Assembly: GCA_002105175.1 (NCBI GenBank)
Contig: MCGE01000007.1
Coordinates: 124,001 to 188,000, forward strand
Source of the DNA: Absidia repens
Taxonomy: Eukaryota; Mucoromycota; Mucoromycetes; Mucorales; Cunninghamellaceae
Reading direction: 5' to 3'
Length of the DNA stretch: 64,000 nucleotides
Positions 37,996 to 49,947 of this stretch are shown piece by piece (within the stretch, counting starts at the first letter, position 1; each line of letters opens with the position of its first letter). Below the pieces are notes generated by a model. That model saw nothing but the letters and a program-made list of their open reading frames with translations, made no database searches and was not told the origin of the DNA. A program made the position numbers and the translations under genes.

Positions 37996-40667
37996 TCACC
38001 CCGAAGAAGATTGCCGTTCAGGGGCAGGAGGAGAGTTCAGACGCAGACCAAAGTTGATCAACATCGCCACTACCAACAACAGACACAGGATAGCTGGACC
38101 ATAGACATCATCAAATCGATACCGAGTAGAGCGAGTCAGAAGATTCCAAGCACGAAATTCATATTTCGCCAGGGCATACAACGCCATCAGGATGGTCACA
38201 ACGATAAACATACCACCACAGATACGAGAGATTGAATCATCTTGACCACCAAAATTGATCATGTTGAGGCTGACCGTCAACAATAATGCACAGAACTGCA
38301 GCCATGATAAAAATGTCCGTTCGTTGGCGAAAAATACTTTAGGTTCCACTTTCATCTTGGTCATCGTCATCGTCGTCTTTGTCTTTGTCTTTGTCCAACT
38401 TGGCTTGCCCATTTGTTTCGTCGTCTTCTTCATCATGTTGCTAATTGCCGCTCTTGCTGACGTGGTCATGGCTGGCATCGATATCGATGGCATTGTTGTT
38501 GTTTGTGTTGTTTGTGTTGCTGGTACATGAATTGGCGTGGTCGATTTTGGTAATAACATTTTGATATCCTTTTCCTTTCCAGAGCCATCGTCATCCATGT
38601 CATCATCATCGTCGTCGTCATTGCCATCATCATGATAAACGACATCATTGCTCAAATCCACAGTCATATGATCCTTGCTAACTCCTACCGTCACCACTTT
38701 GTTCTTGTTGTTGTTAGTAATAGGATATTGCAGCAGAGATGACACAGCAGTACCATGCAGTAAAGGTTGTAGTCCGCTTGACCGGGATAATCCATAAACG
38801 CACGAGACATTCTTCCCGAGAGCCGAGTCCGCCAACCACCACCTGTCAAAGTATCCGAGCCACCACGGCAATAACGGCACATGATCACCGTATAATCTAG
38901 ATACCAAGTGGACATACATGGAGAATCTTGGCAAGGCATGAATCCAGTCACATGAGTCAGTCAGTCGCTTCAGCCACTCGGGCCATTCTTGCTGTTTTGG
39001 TCCTGGTGGCCGATTCGGTAGTTGTTTCAACCTATCCATCGGCGTAGTCGTGATTGTTGTCCTGCCAAGAGAATGGGGGTGTCGCTGTTCCATTTTTCTT
39101 CTCGTTGTGTCTCCGGCCTTCTTGAAATGTTGTATCACCGTCATCATGGATAATCCCGTGTGTCGGTAATTGGTTCCGTCAGTGTCGCTTTGTCGCTGAC
39201 CAAAGGATCGATCCGCTTCCTTCATAATGATATTGGTGTCGATGTGGATTTCAATAGAAGCGTCGTCTAAAGTCGGTGTAAATGACGTTCGTTCGCTTGT
39301 ACATGTCGCCATCGGTTGCCATTGCTGATGCTGTATCCTTTCACGTAATGTCTGGTCCAGTACTTGTTCATCCGGAGCACCATCTGATTTGCTTCTGGGT
39401 TCCACAATAAGAGCCGAAGACGTCGCCAAGGCGCCATGACCGGTACCGGTGTTTGTTGTGATTGCAGTCTCCAGTATATGTTCATTAGCCTCATCCTTGC
39501 TTTTGGGTTCAACAATAAGTGCCGTCGCCGATGCCAAGTCGCCATTGCCAGTGCTGGTGTTTGTTGTGTTTGCAGTTGAAAGACGAATGCCGGTTCTGTC
39601 CTTTGCTGGAGGTGGTGGAGATACTCGCTGTAAATCACGTAAACAAGAATTCAATGATGTCCAAGGTAGAGTGCATCGTTTGGTGGTGGTTATATCGTTA
39701 TCCTGATGAACTACGTGGTTGACTTGTATACTTCCGTTTGGTGAATGGTAGGATCCAGGCCTGTAAGCGCATAAAAAAAAAATTGAAGAAATAAGAAACA
39801 ACAGAAAACCAGCGGGCGGGAATTAAATATATCTATTTTTTTTTTTGTTGCCTACCAGGTACACTCTATATAGTCGGATGATTGTATATGTTCATTCAAA
39901 AGAGTATTATAAACGCTCCATTGAGGATTATCCAGATAGACGGTTGATTGTAGGTGACTACGAGCAAGGGTGCCGTATATTAGGAGCAAAGTTTTTAATT
40001 CAAACACATGGTCGGGGTGTACCCAGTGATGAGAGGTGATAACCTGATCTCCATTGTCATCATCGTTATCATATCGAGGAAGAGGAGGAAGAGGGCTACC
40101 TAAATCATGTGGAAGAGGTGAAGGACCAAGAGGATTTGACGGTAAACTCTTAGTTTTGCCTTCTTTCAGGGTTTTTAGGGATCGATTTTTTTTAATATGA
40201 GCTATGCGGACCAGGAGCTGATTCAAAGGTGCGTGGTACTGATCCAACGTTTTTATAATGAAGTCGTGGTTAGCTTCGCTATGTTGACAGCCATTATCAT
40301 GAGTAGAACAGGTCTGTTGTCGTTTGGCAAGACTCTTTGACAATTTTTTAAACCCAGTCAAAGACAAATCCAGGTACCGGACCAAATCATGTAGATCATA
40401 TAGTAGATATATCAAGTCATCGCCCAACTGGCCTGATAATGAAGTGGGCTGATTATTTTGCTGTTCAATTAATTGGAGCTGGTATTGAATAGTACGTATT
40501 TGTCGAGAAATAAAATTCTTGATTTTAATGAATTCCGTTTGTAACCATTGGTCAACAAGTTTTCCATTGTTCGTTTCTCGTATCACTTTTTTAATCCTAT
40601 CATACTGGAGATATTCTGTTTCCCAGGGTGTAAATTGCTGTCGTAAAAGGTATTCCCCAAACTTCAT
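37996..40667 (-). CDS. VTC family paralogue with degenerate polymerase centre (Vtc2/3-like)
   Basis: Two exons (40667-39856, 39760-37996) encode 858 residues. The N-terminus is an SPX domain (MKFGEYLLRQQFTPWETEYL, HHWVHPDHVFELKTLLL), then a diverged polymerase-like domain, and a C-terminal three-helix VTC1-like domain ([48 protein letters not shown]; each read in parts). Active-site motifs are lost: FIERKTH aligns with SIQVNHV, LRISLDT with IEIHIDT, and the Lys in VPRFSKY is Met (ALPRFSMY). It should therefore be an accessory rather than catalytic subunit, as Vtc2/Vtc3 are in yeast. Residues about 336-367 and 372-405 are a tandem duplication. The first intron splits the same Trp codon as in VTC4; the C-terminal intron is absent. 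Confidence 0.85.
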
Positions 40668-41374
40668 ATGGAGCGAGCAGATGTTTAATTGTAAAGCGTA
40701 TTTTAAAGAAAAAAGAAAAAGAGAAAAAAGAAAAAAGCGTTATAACAGACCATCCCCTACGAAAATGCGCGATGCCCAATATGAAAAAAAAAATTAAGGG
40801 GAATGGTTAAAGAAGAAATAGCCTTATTTTGATTTGTGTAATGTAAACAAGCATAGTCCGGGTATTGGCAATATAGCTCTGAAGAATGAGTAAGGCTTAT
40901 CTATTATTTTTTCAACTTGACAGCTTACCAATCAGAGATACAATGTGATGGACGCAAAATATGTGATTGGTCGAGTATTTTTGCATGAATCGATCGTTTC
41001 TTCCCCCCTATTTATTTCTACAGTAGTATTGACCCAACTTAAGTCATTCTTAGACGAATAATAACCAAGTTCATACCCAACGTGGTTAATACACACTATA
41101 AAAAAAACAATACCATTTATCATCAGACAAAACAGATGCAGTCATTATTGATAGTGCATCATAGTGACACTGTGCCCAAAACTATAAAACCCAATTACCG
41201 CCCCCTCTGCGCACACAATGATATATAAATATATAGTCGTGATACAAGTAAAACACAACACGCAAAATGTCAAGAGACCAACACATATTGATAAAAATAG
41301 ACCAGCATAGATGTAAATAATAAAATCCAATCAAAGAGATCAAAACAATATGTATATTTTTTTTTTATTTCATT
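40668..41374. other. Spacer between the third and fourth VTC genes
   Basis: About 700 bp, AT-rich. It should contain the promoter of the third VTC gene (right of 40667 on the minus strand) and the 3' flank of the fourth gene's left neighbour region. The inverted CCAAT block seen before the VTC4 copies is not present. Confidence 0.4.
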
Positions 41375-43765
41375 TCAATTTTCAAATAAAGGTAATCGAA
41401 GATAAATATTGATCATCATAGCTATAACTAAAAAGAAACATAAAACAGTTGGACCAAAGACATCGTCATATCGGAGCACGTATCGCCTTGTTCGAAGTTG
41501 CCATGATCGATATTGGAATCTACCTTGAGCATAACTACAAAAAACCAATCACCCCATAAAAAACGAGACACTGTCAATAGTCCAACCTTTTCAAATCATT
41601 GAATAAATCAATATCACTTACCAGGCTAATAAACAAGTCATAAACAAAAACATGGCACCCATCCATCTTGAGATCCAATCACCATGATTGAACAAACTAA
41701 GCGCTACCGTCAAAAGCACAGCACAGAATTGCAGCCATGTGATAAATGTCCGTTCATTAGCAAAATAAGTCTTTGGTTCCGTCATCCTGTTGTTTTTGAC
41801 CGCGGCGTTCATGTTGAGTTCCTTTTTCCCTTTGTTGGTGTTGTTGGCTATGTCCTTTTTCTTGCCTTTGCTAATGATGGTGGTACTGCTCAATTCGGTG
41901 ATCGATGTTGTTGGTAATTGGTTCGTTAGTAGCATGGCGTCCTTGTCGTATAATTTGAGTTGTTGGTGATCATTCTTTTGTTGTGGTTGTCGCCGTTGTC
42001 GCAGCCGCAGGGGCCACCAAGCCCTACAATAGGGAGAAGCATCGTGCTCTACCTCCTTGGTATGGCTGTGGGTAGTATCATATACAGTTGGGTGCATGAG
42101 TGGAATGGCGATGTGCTGACTCGATGTTGCTGCTGCTGCTGCTGTCAGTTGTTCAAAAGAAGCCTGTCGATGTCCATTGATCAAAGGTCGAGCACTGGCG
42201 GTCCGTGATAATCCAATATGGTTGCATGGTGATTTCCTGATGTCCTTTGGTACCGATAAGAGCCACCAGGGGGACAGGAATGATAGGGCCAATTGGTCGC
42301 TATAGAAGAGGGAGATAGCATGTACAAATGTTGAGAAACGAGGGACTGGGTACACCAAATGACTTGATAAAAGTTGCGCTAGCCAATTCCCGGCACAAGG
42401 TGCGACTTGGTGATCGATCGTCAGTAGACCATAAGGAAAAGTGTGCGTCTTGTTTTCGCCTAGACCAGTGCCTTGATTCTTTTGAGTTTTGTTGTTGCTG
42501 CTGCTGCTGCTGCTGTGTATGTTCCCGCCAGAAATCTTGGAGAGTGTGATATTCGTGTCAATATGCAAATTCAGAGTGGCCGGGCCTCGTTGTTGAAAGG
42601 TGGTGCGTTGGCAAGTGGTGCGACATTTTGGTTCCAGATGTTGCTGACGTATAGATTGTTGTATTTGGTGGTAGGTGTTATCTAAATGAGGGGAACCGGT
42701 TGATGTGTCCACTATGGTGCCGATACCATGTCTTCTGTCGAGGTAAGATGCCTCCGATATCCCATCTACAATACACCGTTGCTGATTCCCAGTGCCGTAA
42801 CTTTGTTGTCGTTCCAAGTGCATTGTTGATGTATCATGTCCATACCACCGGCATCGTACCATCCTATTGCTATTCCAGTCATCAAGGTCCTCTGCATTCA
42901 TCCCTAGGAAAGTTGTGTTGTAATCATTGCAGAGTTCCACGTGCTTCTTGTAAAGATCAAAGTTGCTGTTGTCCAAATATACGCTGGTGATGTTGTTGCT
43001 GCAGTCCTTATCTCCTTGAGGCTGGGTCGTAGGCGTCGGTGGGTTGCTGTTGGATGGATATATGGAGGAAAGCATAGAAAGGTGGAATAAACAAATGGCC
43101 TTGACTTCATTTATATTGTCCGGGTGAATCCAGAAAGTTGTACAATGTAATTTTGTTGTTGCTGTGAGTTATCATTGGCGGCATGTTCAGGTACAGTGTC
43201 TGGTTGCTGCTGTGGTTCTCGACAAAGGTCATAAAGATAGCATAGTCGCACCATAAGAGTGTCCATTTGCTTTGTATACGTATCAAGAGAGGATGCTGTT
43301 ATCAACTGTTTGTATCGATGTTGAATACTGAAGCTGGTGTATCGATCATGCTTTTTCACCATCTTGTCAAAAGCAGTTTTGTTGGCGTGAAGGAATTGAG
43401 TGGTGTCATGCAAGTCAAATACAAGCTCCGTCACCTGAGCTGCAAACCCATCGTCAACAACATGGTTGCTTTCTGCAGTGGTGGATATACTTTGTTGTTG
43501 TAGTTGCTGTTGCTGGTGCCGTTGTCGCTCCTGCTGGAGTTGCTTTCAAGTTGGTGCGTCTGTTCATTGATGCGATCCAGTTGGTGACGTAAAAAGCGGC
43601 AGACCTTGGATAGTTCTGAGCCCAGGATATTCTCGAATTCTTCCTCGTCTTGAATAAGCCAATGATCACTTTCTGCTTCAGTAGTTGCTTGAGTTGACTG
43701 TACGCCATGTAGTAGAGATGCCAAGACGGAATCATTCTTGACTTGAGTTGCTGTTCATACTTCAT
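41375..43765 (-). pseudogene. Fourth VTC paralogue, interrupted by three frameshifts at A-runs
   Basis: The ATG at 43765 opens an SPX start (MKYEQQLKSRMIPSWHLYYM). Homology then jumps frame near 43670, 43545 and 43152, each time in the same direction, and continues open to 41622, followed by a GT-AG intron and last exon 41534-41375. Each break lies at a short A-run on the coding strand (AAA, AAA, AAAA), and one missing base at each would restore SPX, polymerase-like and three-helix domains of about 768 residues. The polymerase motifs are degraded (HLERQQS for FIERKTH, LNLHIDT for LRISLDT, PVPRFSTF without Lys), so it is Vtc2/3-like. The Trp-codon intron of the other three genes is absent, and the C-terminal intron is about ten codons away from that of VTC4. 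It may be a pseudogene, or the shifts may be homopolymer errors. Confidence 0.75.
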
Positions 43766-44770
43766 GTTGCACCGTTGAATGCATATACCAACTCAAAAAT
43801 ACCCGCAGTTCTAGAAGACAGGTAAAATAAAAAAATATAAAAAATGCTAGTGAGTAATATAAAAGAATAGAATTCCGTCGTGTTTGCTTATTTCATAGCC
43901 ATCCCTTTTTTCCCCAGTTCGATTCATCATATGATATATATTTCCTATAAACTTACTTTTGAGAAATAATCATCGTGTTTTTTCCTTCCGTTTGGATCCC
44001 AGTTGTTTGTTGATGTGGTTCATGGATTACAGTTCATAGCGAAAAGGAGAGAAAGAATAAAAAAAGAGACAATTTTAGACACGCAAAAATACAGCAAATT
44101 TTAAACCCCGTTTAATCTGAGGCGGTCTCCACTGGGAGTGAGGTACCTGTGGAAGACCAGTTTTATTTTTTAGCTTTACCATCATACCATCCTAGCGTTA
44201 TTGTATCGAAGAACCGTCTTTATTATCAAACTTGGACCGGATGAAGTCCCCGAACAATGTGAAGAATAGAATATTAGGTGGGCTGGACGCCGTTTTGAAT
44301 CCAAGCATATACTGTGCGACCTCGGATCACAAATATGAAAGCTGCATCATCAAAGCCTGAGTCGCATCCAATATTAAGTGAGATCAAATTGTAACTGGAT
44401 AGAATGCAGTTCAGCAAGAACGTAAAGTAAATGATAATCGTTGCATTTTTCTACATTCCATATCACACTTGCAAAAAATTAATCGACAGAGCAGGGAGGG
44501 CGAGGATGCTGAAGTGTCATTTTACACCTTTAGTAGTCGACTTCTTGTGGTCAACAGGCATCAGTTTTTTTGGGGGGGGGTTGCATACCATACACAAAGC
44601 AAAACAAAAATAAAAACGGAGTATGAATATATATTTTATGTACAGTATAGGTTATCATAATCGGTATGAAAGGTGGTGTGGAGTGGGAGTACGGGCAGAT
44701 TTCATACAGCATTCGAGTGATCTAGCACAGACAACAAATCATTAGGCCTAATGACCCTAGATAAGCGAGA
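43766..44770. other. Spacer upstream of the fourth VTC gene
   Basis: About 1 kb. Contains the presumed promoter of the fourth VTC gene and a G-run (GGGGGGGGG near 44571). No convincing gene; the small open frames are low-complexity. Confidence 0.4.
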
Positions 44771-44986
44771 ATGCAGTGGAAAATACTCTTGAATGGCGGA
44801 TACACGTGCACCACTTCCTTGGTTTATTTATATAATTGCCCGAGTAGGATATTGCTACCTTTTCTAGTAGACGATCTAAGATTGTCAGCCAGTTCCTGGT
44901 GCAGCGGGGTAGTAGCCATAGTAGGTGAACTAGAGAGCACTAGAGAGCAATTGACTGGTAGGACTCTCACAAAACAGCTGCAATAG
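44771..44986 (+). pseudogene. Remnant matching the 30.1-30.4 kb remnant
   Basis: From about 44865 (AGTAGACGATCTAAG, CAGCCAGTTCCTGG, GTAGTAGCCATAGTAGGTGA, CACAAAACAGCTGCAATA) the sequence parallels 30290-30400 in order, then leads directly into repeat copy 5, exactly as at 30 kb. A 71-codon frame ends in GRTLTKQLQ; the 30-kb copy has NTLARQLQY in the same place. The 5' part is not similar. I take it as the 3' end of a decayed gene or element. Confidence 0.35.
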
Positions 44987-44999
44987 CGATATTTTTTAC

Positions 45000-45376
45000 T
45001 ATATGATGGGTCAAAGGATGGTAAAGACAAATGTACATTTATTGATGCATATTGATAGATACTAAATTAGAAGACGGGGGATTCATTGTATAGGTACTAA
45101 AACTAAAGATGAGGGTTCCTTGTAACAAGGGATTTAGAAGTATTGGAAGGACATGAGGAAAAATAACGAGAGATTTGAAGAATGTTAACACTAATCTAAA
45201 TACAAAACTGTAAAATGGGAGCTAAAATATTGGACATTCCATGACAAAAACTAAACGCATATATTTGGTTGAGCCACAACAGCGGTCAACACGGATAAAA
45301 AGCGATGATGGTAGTAAAAAAAAATTTTTTTTGTACAAGATATGAGAAAGACAAATGACACATTCTTCATTAAAGC

Positions 45377-45407
<31 letters not shown>

Positions 45408-45717
45408 GACATATTTTATTGCGATTTTTTTAAAAGCTATGGACAAACTAAAACTAAACTAAGCTAATGATGACTGCAACAAGCCAACTAATGATGGTTC
45501 AAAATCCTCAATCCAAAATGAAAGAGTTTCCCCATGCAACTTGTAATCCCTGAGCTGAAAACTCTTCTAAGCCAATTCTGACACTAATCTAAGTCCATCA
45601 TAACCTCATGGGTGCTACAATCATGAAGAAAAAAGAAAGAAAAAAAAGAAAATGAGTAGAGAACGGAAAAATAAAATTAGGAGTAAATAAAACTTCCACG
45701 TGGGCGGGATTTGAAAT
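45000..45717 (-). repeat. Dispersed repeat, copy 5
   Basis: A full-length copy with the same landmarks as copy 4: ATTTATTGATGCATATTG (about 45039), AGGGTTCCTTGTAACAAGGG, GATATGAGAAAGACAAATG, ACATATTTTATTGCGAT, GCCAACTAATGATGGTTC (about 45481), ATCCAAAATGAAAGAGTTTC, ACTTGTAATCCCTGAGCTGA, and CCACGTGGGCGGGATTTGAA at 45696-45715. It contains an A run of about 28 near 45380. Compared with copy 4 it differs by scattered substitutions and small gaps. Confidence 0.65.
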
Positions 45718-46283
45718 CTTTTCTGAGGTCTCTTGCTGAATTGCAGTTTTGATTTTTTCGATAACGATGAAAGCAACACAAAAGACCATTTCAGAAACAG
45801 TTTTATTGTTAGATATAGCAAGAATACGCAAGTCAGAATTACGATTTAATTCAATTTTCCCACTGATGTCATAGTTGTTCATCCTTACTACTGTATTACG
45901 TGGCTATATGTTTATTGGCACCCAAAACAAACATCAGTAGCATTTTCCGTCGTCAGAATCCCCCGCCCCATTTTTTAACGTCCCTGATCAATTAAACCAT
46001 AATAATAATTCTATAATAGAAAGGACAACGTCGATATAATATACGAGTATAAATAATCATCACTTGAAGAGTTAATTACATAATTAATTATAAAAGACTT
46101 CATTTTTGTTTATTGTATATTTGTTGTCAATGGGTAAATAAAGAGTACAGAAAAGAGATAATAGAATAAACAATACAGATATACAGAAAAATAAAATGGG
46201 AAAATCAGAAGCATGGATAAAGCTATAATCACTAAACTAGTACATGGTATGCTAAAAAGATGTACAAAGGGGAGGATATGAAT
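45718..46283. other. Spacer before chitin deacetylase 1
   Basis: About 570 bp of AT-rich DNA, including the 3' flank of the deacetylase. No gene was recognised. Confidence 0.4.
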
Positions 46284-48185
46284 CTACATCAAATACGCGA
46301 TACCCATTATGACCACCATGGCTGTCACAGTGACTGAAGACGAGATGGAGAATGAAGAAGAGGCACCAGACACATGTGAGGAAGAAGCACCGGCAGCATT
46401 ACCAATGGCACCACCGTTGCTTGCTGTGGCTGTAGGAGATATACCAGATGAAGAAGCATTCGATGGGCTGGGATTGGCATCTGTAGGGTAATTGAAGTTG
46501 GTTTCCCAATATGGCTGAGAGATGTTCATGCACTGGTTAAAAGGCACCACACGGAAAACCTGTTGAAGCTGAGGAAGCCACTTTTCAGCCATGCTGACTA
46601 ATTTATTTATTTTTTAAGAAAAAAAAAAAGAAAACGATACAAAGGGGATCAGTTAGTCCATGGAAGAAGGTTACATTTTGTAAGATGCTCAAATGAAACT
46701 TACCTGAATTCATGTGCAATTCATGTTCTAAAACAATATGACCTGTCGAGTTGTCCGTACCATTCTTGCGAGCCTCAATCCAGCCTTCAAAGTAACCATC
46801 CACAGTAGCTGGAGGCAAGTTACCGCCACCATCACCTAAAAATGACAAGAAGAAAAAAATAAATTAGTGGCCATCGTTACAACCTAGCTTCCCTTCTCCT
46901 CTTCATCAGACACTTCATTTTGTTCTTACCAGGCATATTCCAGTCATCGGTATCCAAGTCCCAAATGACGGTTGTCATTCCCATTTGACTAGCAATAGCA
47001 CGTACACGATCATCCACATCTCCATAAGGTGGTCTCCAGCATTTGGTAGTGACGCCTATTTTGAAAAACAAAGAACGAAGGAGGTCATTAGTAAGCCTTG
47101 TTTTATTGAATATATTTGCCTTTTCTTCATACCAGTGACTTCTTTGATAGCACGTAAAGTCCAATAGAGTTCGGCAACCACCTTTTCATTCGATTGGGTG
47201 GTCATGGCACTAGAGAAAAAAAAAAGGAATATAGTGAGTCGCCAGTATGCTAAAATAGATAATCACTTACGGATGACTCCACGTGTGGCTGCAGATGGTA
47301 TGACCGTTAGCCAAAGCTCGTTGAGCTGCTGCGGGGGCGGCAATGACATTTGATCCGATATCTAGATCAAAAAAGAGTACAGGGATTGAAAAAAATAGGA
47401 GACAATGAGTAAAACCAAAACCAAAAAAAAAAAAAGTGGATAAACCTGTTTTTTTTTTCTTCCAACTTACAGAATAAGGCTGCTTTTTGACTATGATTTG
47501 CTAAAAAGTTGTATAGATTAGGTTCAGCCCATTGACCAGCTTCAGAAGTAAGAGGTCCATCGTCGTAGGTCTAAAAATGGAAATACCGTAAAAAAAAAAA
47601 AAGAAGATGAGTTATTGTAAGTATAACATCATTCATCGCTTTTTTTTTTGTGTGTGTGAGTATGTTTACCAAACCCCAGTCCCCTGGAGTAGGACATTTG
47701 ACAATATCAGCTTCTACACCTTGATGTTTGGGCGTTGTGCATCCTGTAGCAGACCACCAACAGTCAGGATCCGACTGATCGTAGCCATCCATTTTGACAG
47801 AACCATCTTGATTTGCAGATCGAATGGTGCTGTTCGGTACCAGGCTCCAGTCGATAGAGTTGAAGGCGGCCTTGACTTCAGGTGAGTCGGTAGGAGGGGC
47901 AGCCCAACCAGTAGGATATCCTTGCAAAGTTATATTCGCAGCAGATAAAGGACCCGTAGGGATTTGTCCATTCGTAGGATAGGACTGGACATTGCCAGGC
48001 AATGGTTTAACGTCGGATAACCAAGATGGAGAGGATTGTGCCTTGGTTCCTGATGAGGTACCTGAAGATGATTGTGGGGATGGCACAGATGAAGACTGCG
48101 CTGATGCCGTTGGATCGGAGGACGACGACGATTGTGAAAACGCAGTAATCGCAAATGCAGGCAATAGTAAAATAAAGTTTTTCAT
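46284..48185 (-). CDS. Chitin deacetylase 1, secreted, probably GPI-anchored
   Basis: Seven exons (48185-47670, 47570-47471, 47361-47271, 47209-47133, 47055-46930, 46835-46704, 46597-46284) encode 451 residues. A signal peptide ([18 protein letters not shown]) and Ser-rich linker precede the NodB/polysaccharide deacetylase domain: TYDDGP (motif 1, base and metal Asp), SHTWSHP (motif 2, metal His pair), [12 protein letters not shown] (motif 3), DTDDWNMPG (motif 4) and LEHELH (motif 5). The C-terminus is Ser/Ala-rich, ending in a hydrophobic tail ([16 protein letters not shown]), typical of a GPI attachment signal. It should convert nascent chitin to chitosan, which is abundant in mucoralean walls. 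Its paralogue lies 4.4 kb away on the other strand, with an HMG-box gene between. Confidence 0.93.
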
Positions 48186-49600
48186 AGTTGTAAAAAGCTA
48201 CAGAAAAATTGTAATGCTAAGGGGAAAGAGAGGGATGAAAAAAAAAATGCATTTATACCCGTTTGGATTTAAAGCCCCGCTTGTCGATCGCAAAAAGCTG
48301 GTTGGTATAGTAGGACAGGACAGGCTGGTAAAAAAAAAAACACACAACAACGGAAAAAAAAGCCTTTTCAACATCACACTACTGTTACACGAAACGACAC
48401 TAGTGAGAAGAAAATGCAAGCAAACAAATTTTTTGCCTTTATCCACTACTCACGTTCCGGTTTCAGCAGTGGATGCGGTAGTTCAATATGTGAAGTTCAT
48501 GATAGCAACTCCTTGAAAAAGGAGTGCATTCATATTGACTAGCCCGAGAGCGATAGACGTTTATTTATGAAATGTTTACAATCATTGTTATTGTTATTCT
48601 TTACATTAGTACGAGTTAAATATTGTGTAATATCATAACTATTTAAAAAAACTGCGCTTTCAAAAGGACAGGCATTAATTGCGTACAGCACAATAATGCA
48701 GAGCACATTAATGTATTAGTCTTAATTTACTAGCAGAGCCAAAAATAAAAAAAAAGATACAATTGCTACATATCACATTTGATGAATAAACAGTTGATTC
48801 AGCATAAAAAGGCTCATGTGTATCATATGATGAGATGATTTACAATGAGATGTTATAAATAAATAAAAGCATACATATCATGGTAGCAGTCGTTATTTTT
48901 AGTTTTGTATGATATTATCGTATTGGAGTACAGTACTGAGAATTTTGATTAACGTTTGCCACATCGCTATGGTCAATGGAGGAAGATCCATCTCCTCTCC
49001 TGATTTGAAACTTACTGCACACGTGCCTGTGAACACAACAAATAGAGGGGAAGGAGTTACGCTAATTGCCACTTTTGTTTGATTTTCCTCGGGATCAACC
49101 AAAATAAAACTCTATGTTGGTGGTAGAACAAAGGCTTTTTGCTATATTTAAAAAAAGGAAGGCGTGACTCAATCAATCCCAATCCAATACATCAAAATAC
49201 ACACATGTACATCAAAATCAAACACACACACATGTAGAATACAGTACATTACATCAAATCAAACAAGCCCGTTCATTTCAATATCATAAAAGTTTTTCCG
49301 TTTTTTTTTTATTCATAAAAATGCACAAAATAAAAATAAAATAAAATGTAAAATGGGAGTGGGGATATATAATTGGAGGCGGGGTGGGGCGGGGGTATGG
49401 GACATTGTGTATCTAATAGAAATAATCATCATCAATAAAATGCTATAAAGTGTGTGTGTGTGTGTGCTGCTGCCGCTTGTAAAAAAAAAAAAAAAAAAAA
49501 AAAAAAGGAGGAAGGGGGATATCGGTGGGGGGTATAGAGTGAGAATGAGAATATATATAAAAATAAAACAAAAAGAAGATCATGCACATAATATCGAATT
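48186..49600. other. Spacer between chitin deacetylase 1 and the HMG-box gene
   Basis: About 1.4 kb. Contains the deacetylase promoter, CACA microsatellite-like DNA near 49200-49240, a GT run near 49450 and an A run of about 27 near 49480-49506. No gene was recognised. Confidence 0.4.
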
Positions 49601-49916
49601 CTAAGCTAGTCTAAACTTTTTGTTGCAGTGATCCAGATCGCATGCCAAAGCTGAAGAAGATGATTGTGAGGTGGTAGTAGTAGTTGATGTTGATGTTGCC
49701 GTTGGATAGGATAACACCACTGACTTCGGCAAAGCACGCTTTGGACGATATCGATAATCAGGAAAGGCTTCTTGATGAGCCAGTTTTTCTTGTTCTGCCA
49801 TGACGTGCCATGGTTTCTTTTGTTTACTTGTCAAACGGGACCAGTACTCCGAAGCTCGCCTATAATAATAATAATGATAACCGTTTAAATGAATATCCAT
49901 ATATTGTCTTCGCCCC

Positions 49917-49947
<31 letters not shown>

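Noticed and set aside
43454..43765. Explaining the first frameshift in the fourth VTC gene by an intron
   Set aside because: The only GT-AG pair near the shift would give an intron of about 16 nt, far below the 50+ nt used elsewhere here, and it would remove conserved SPX residues.
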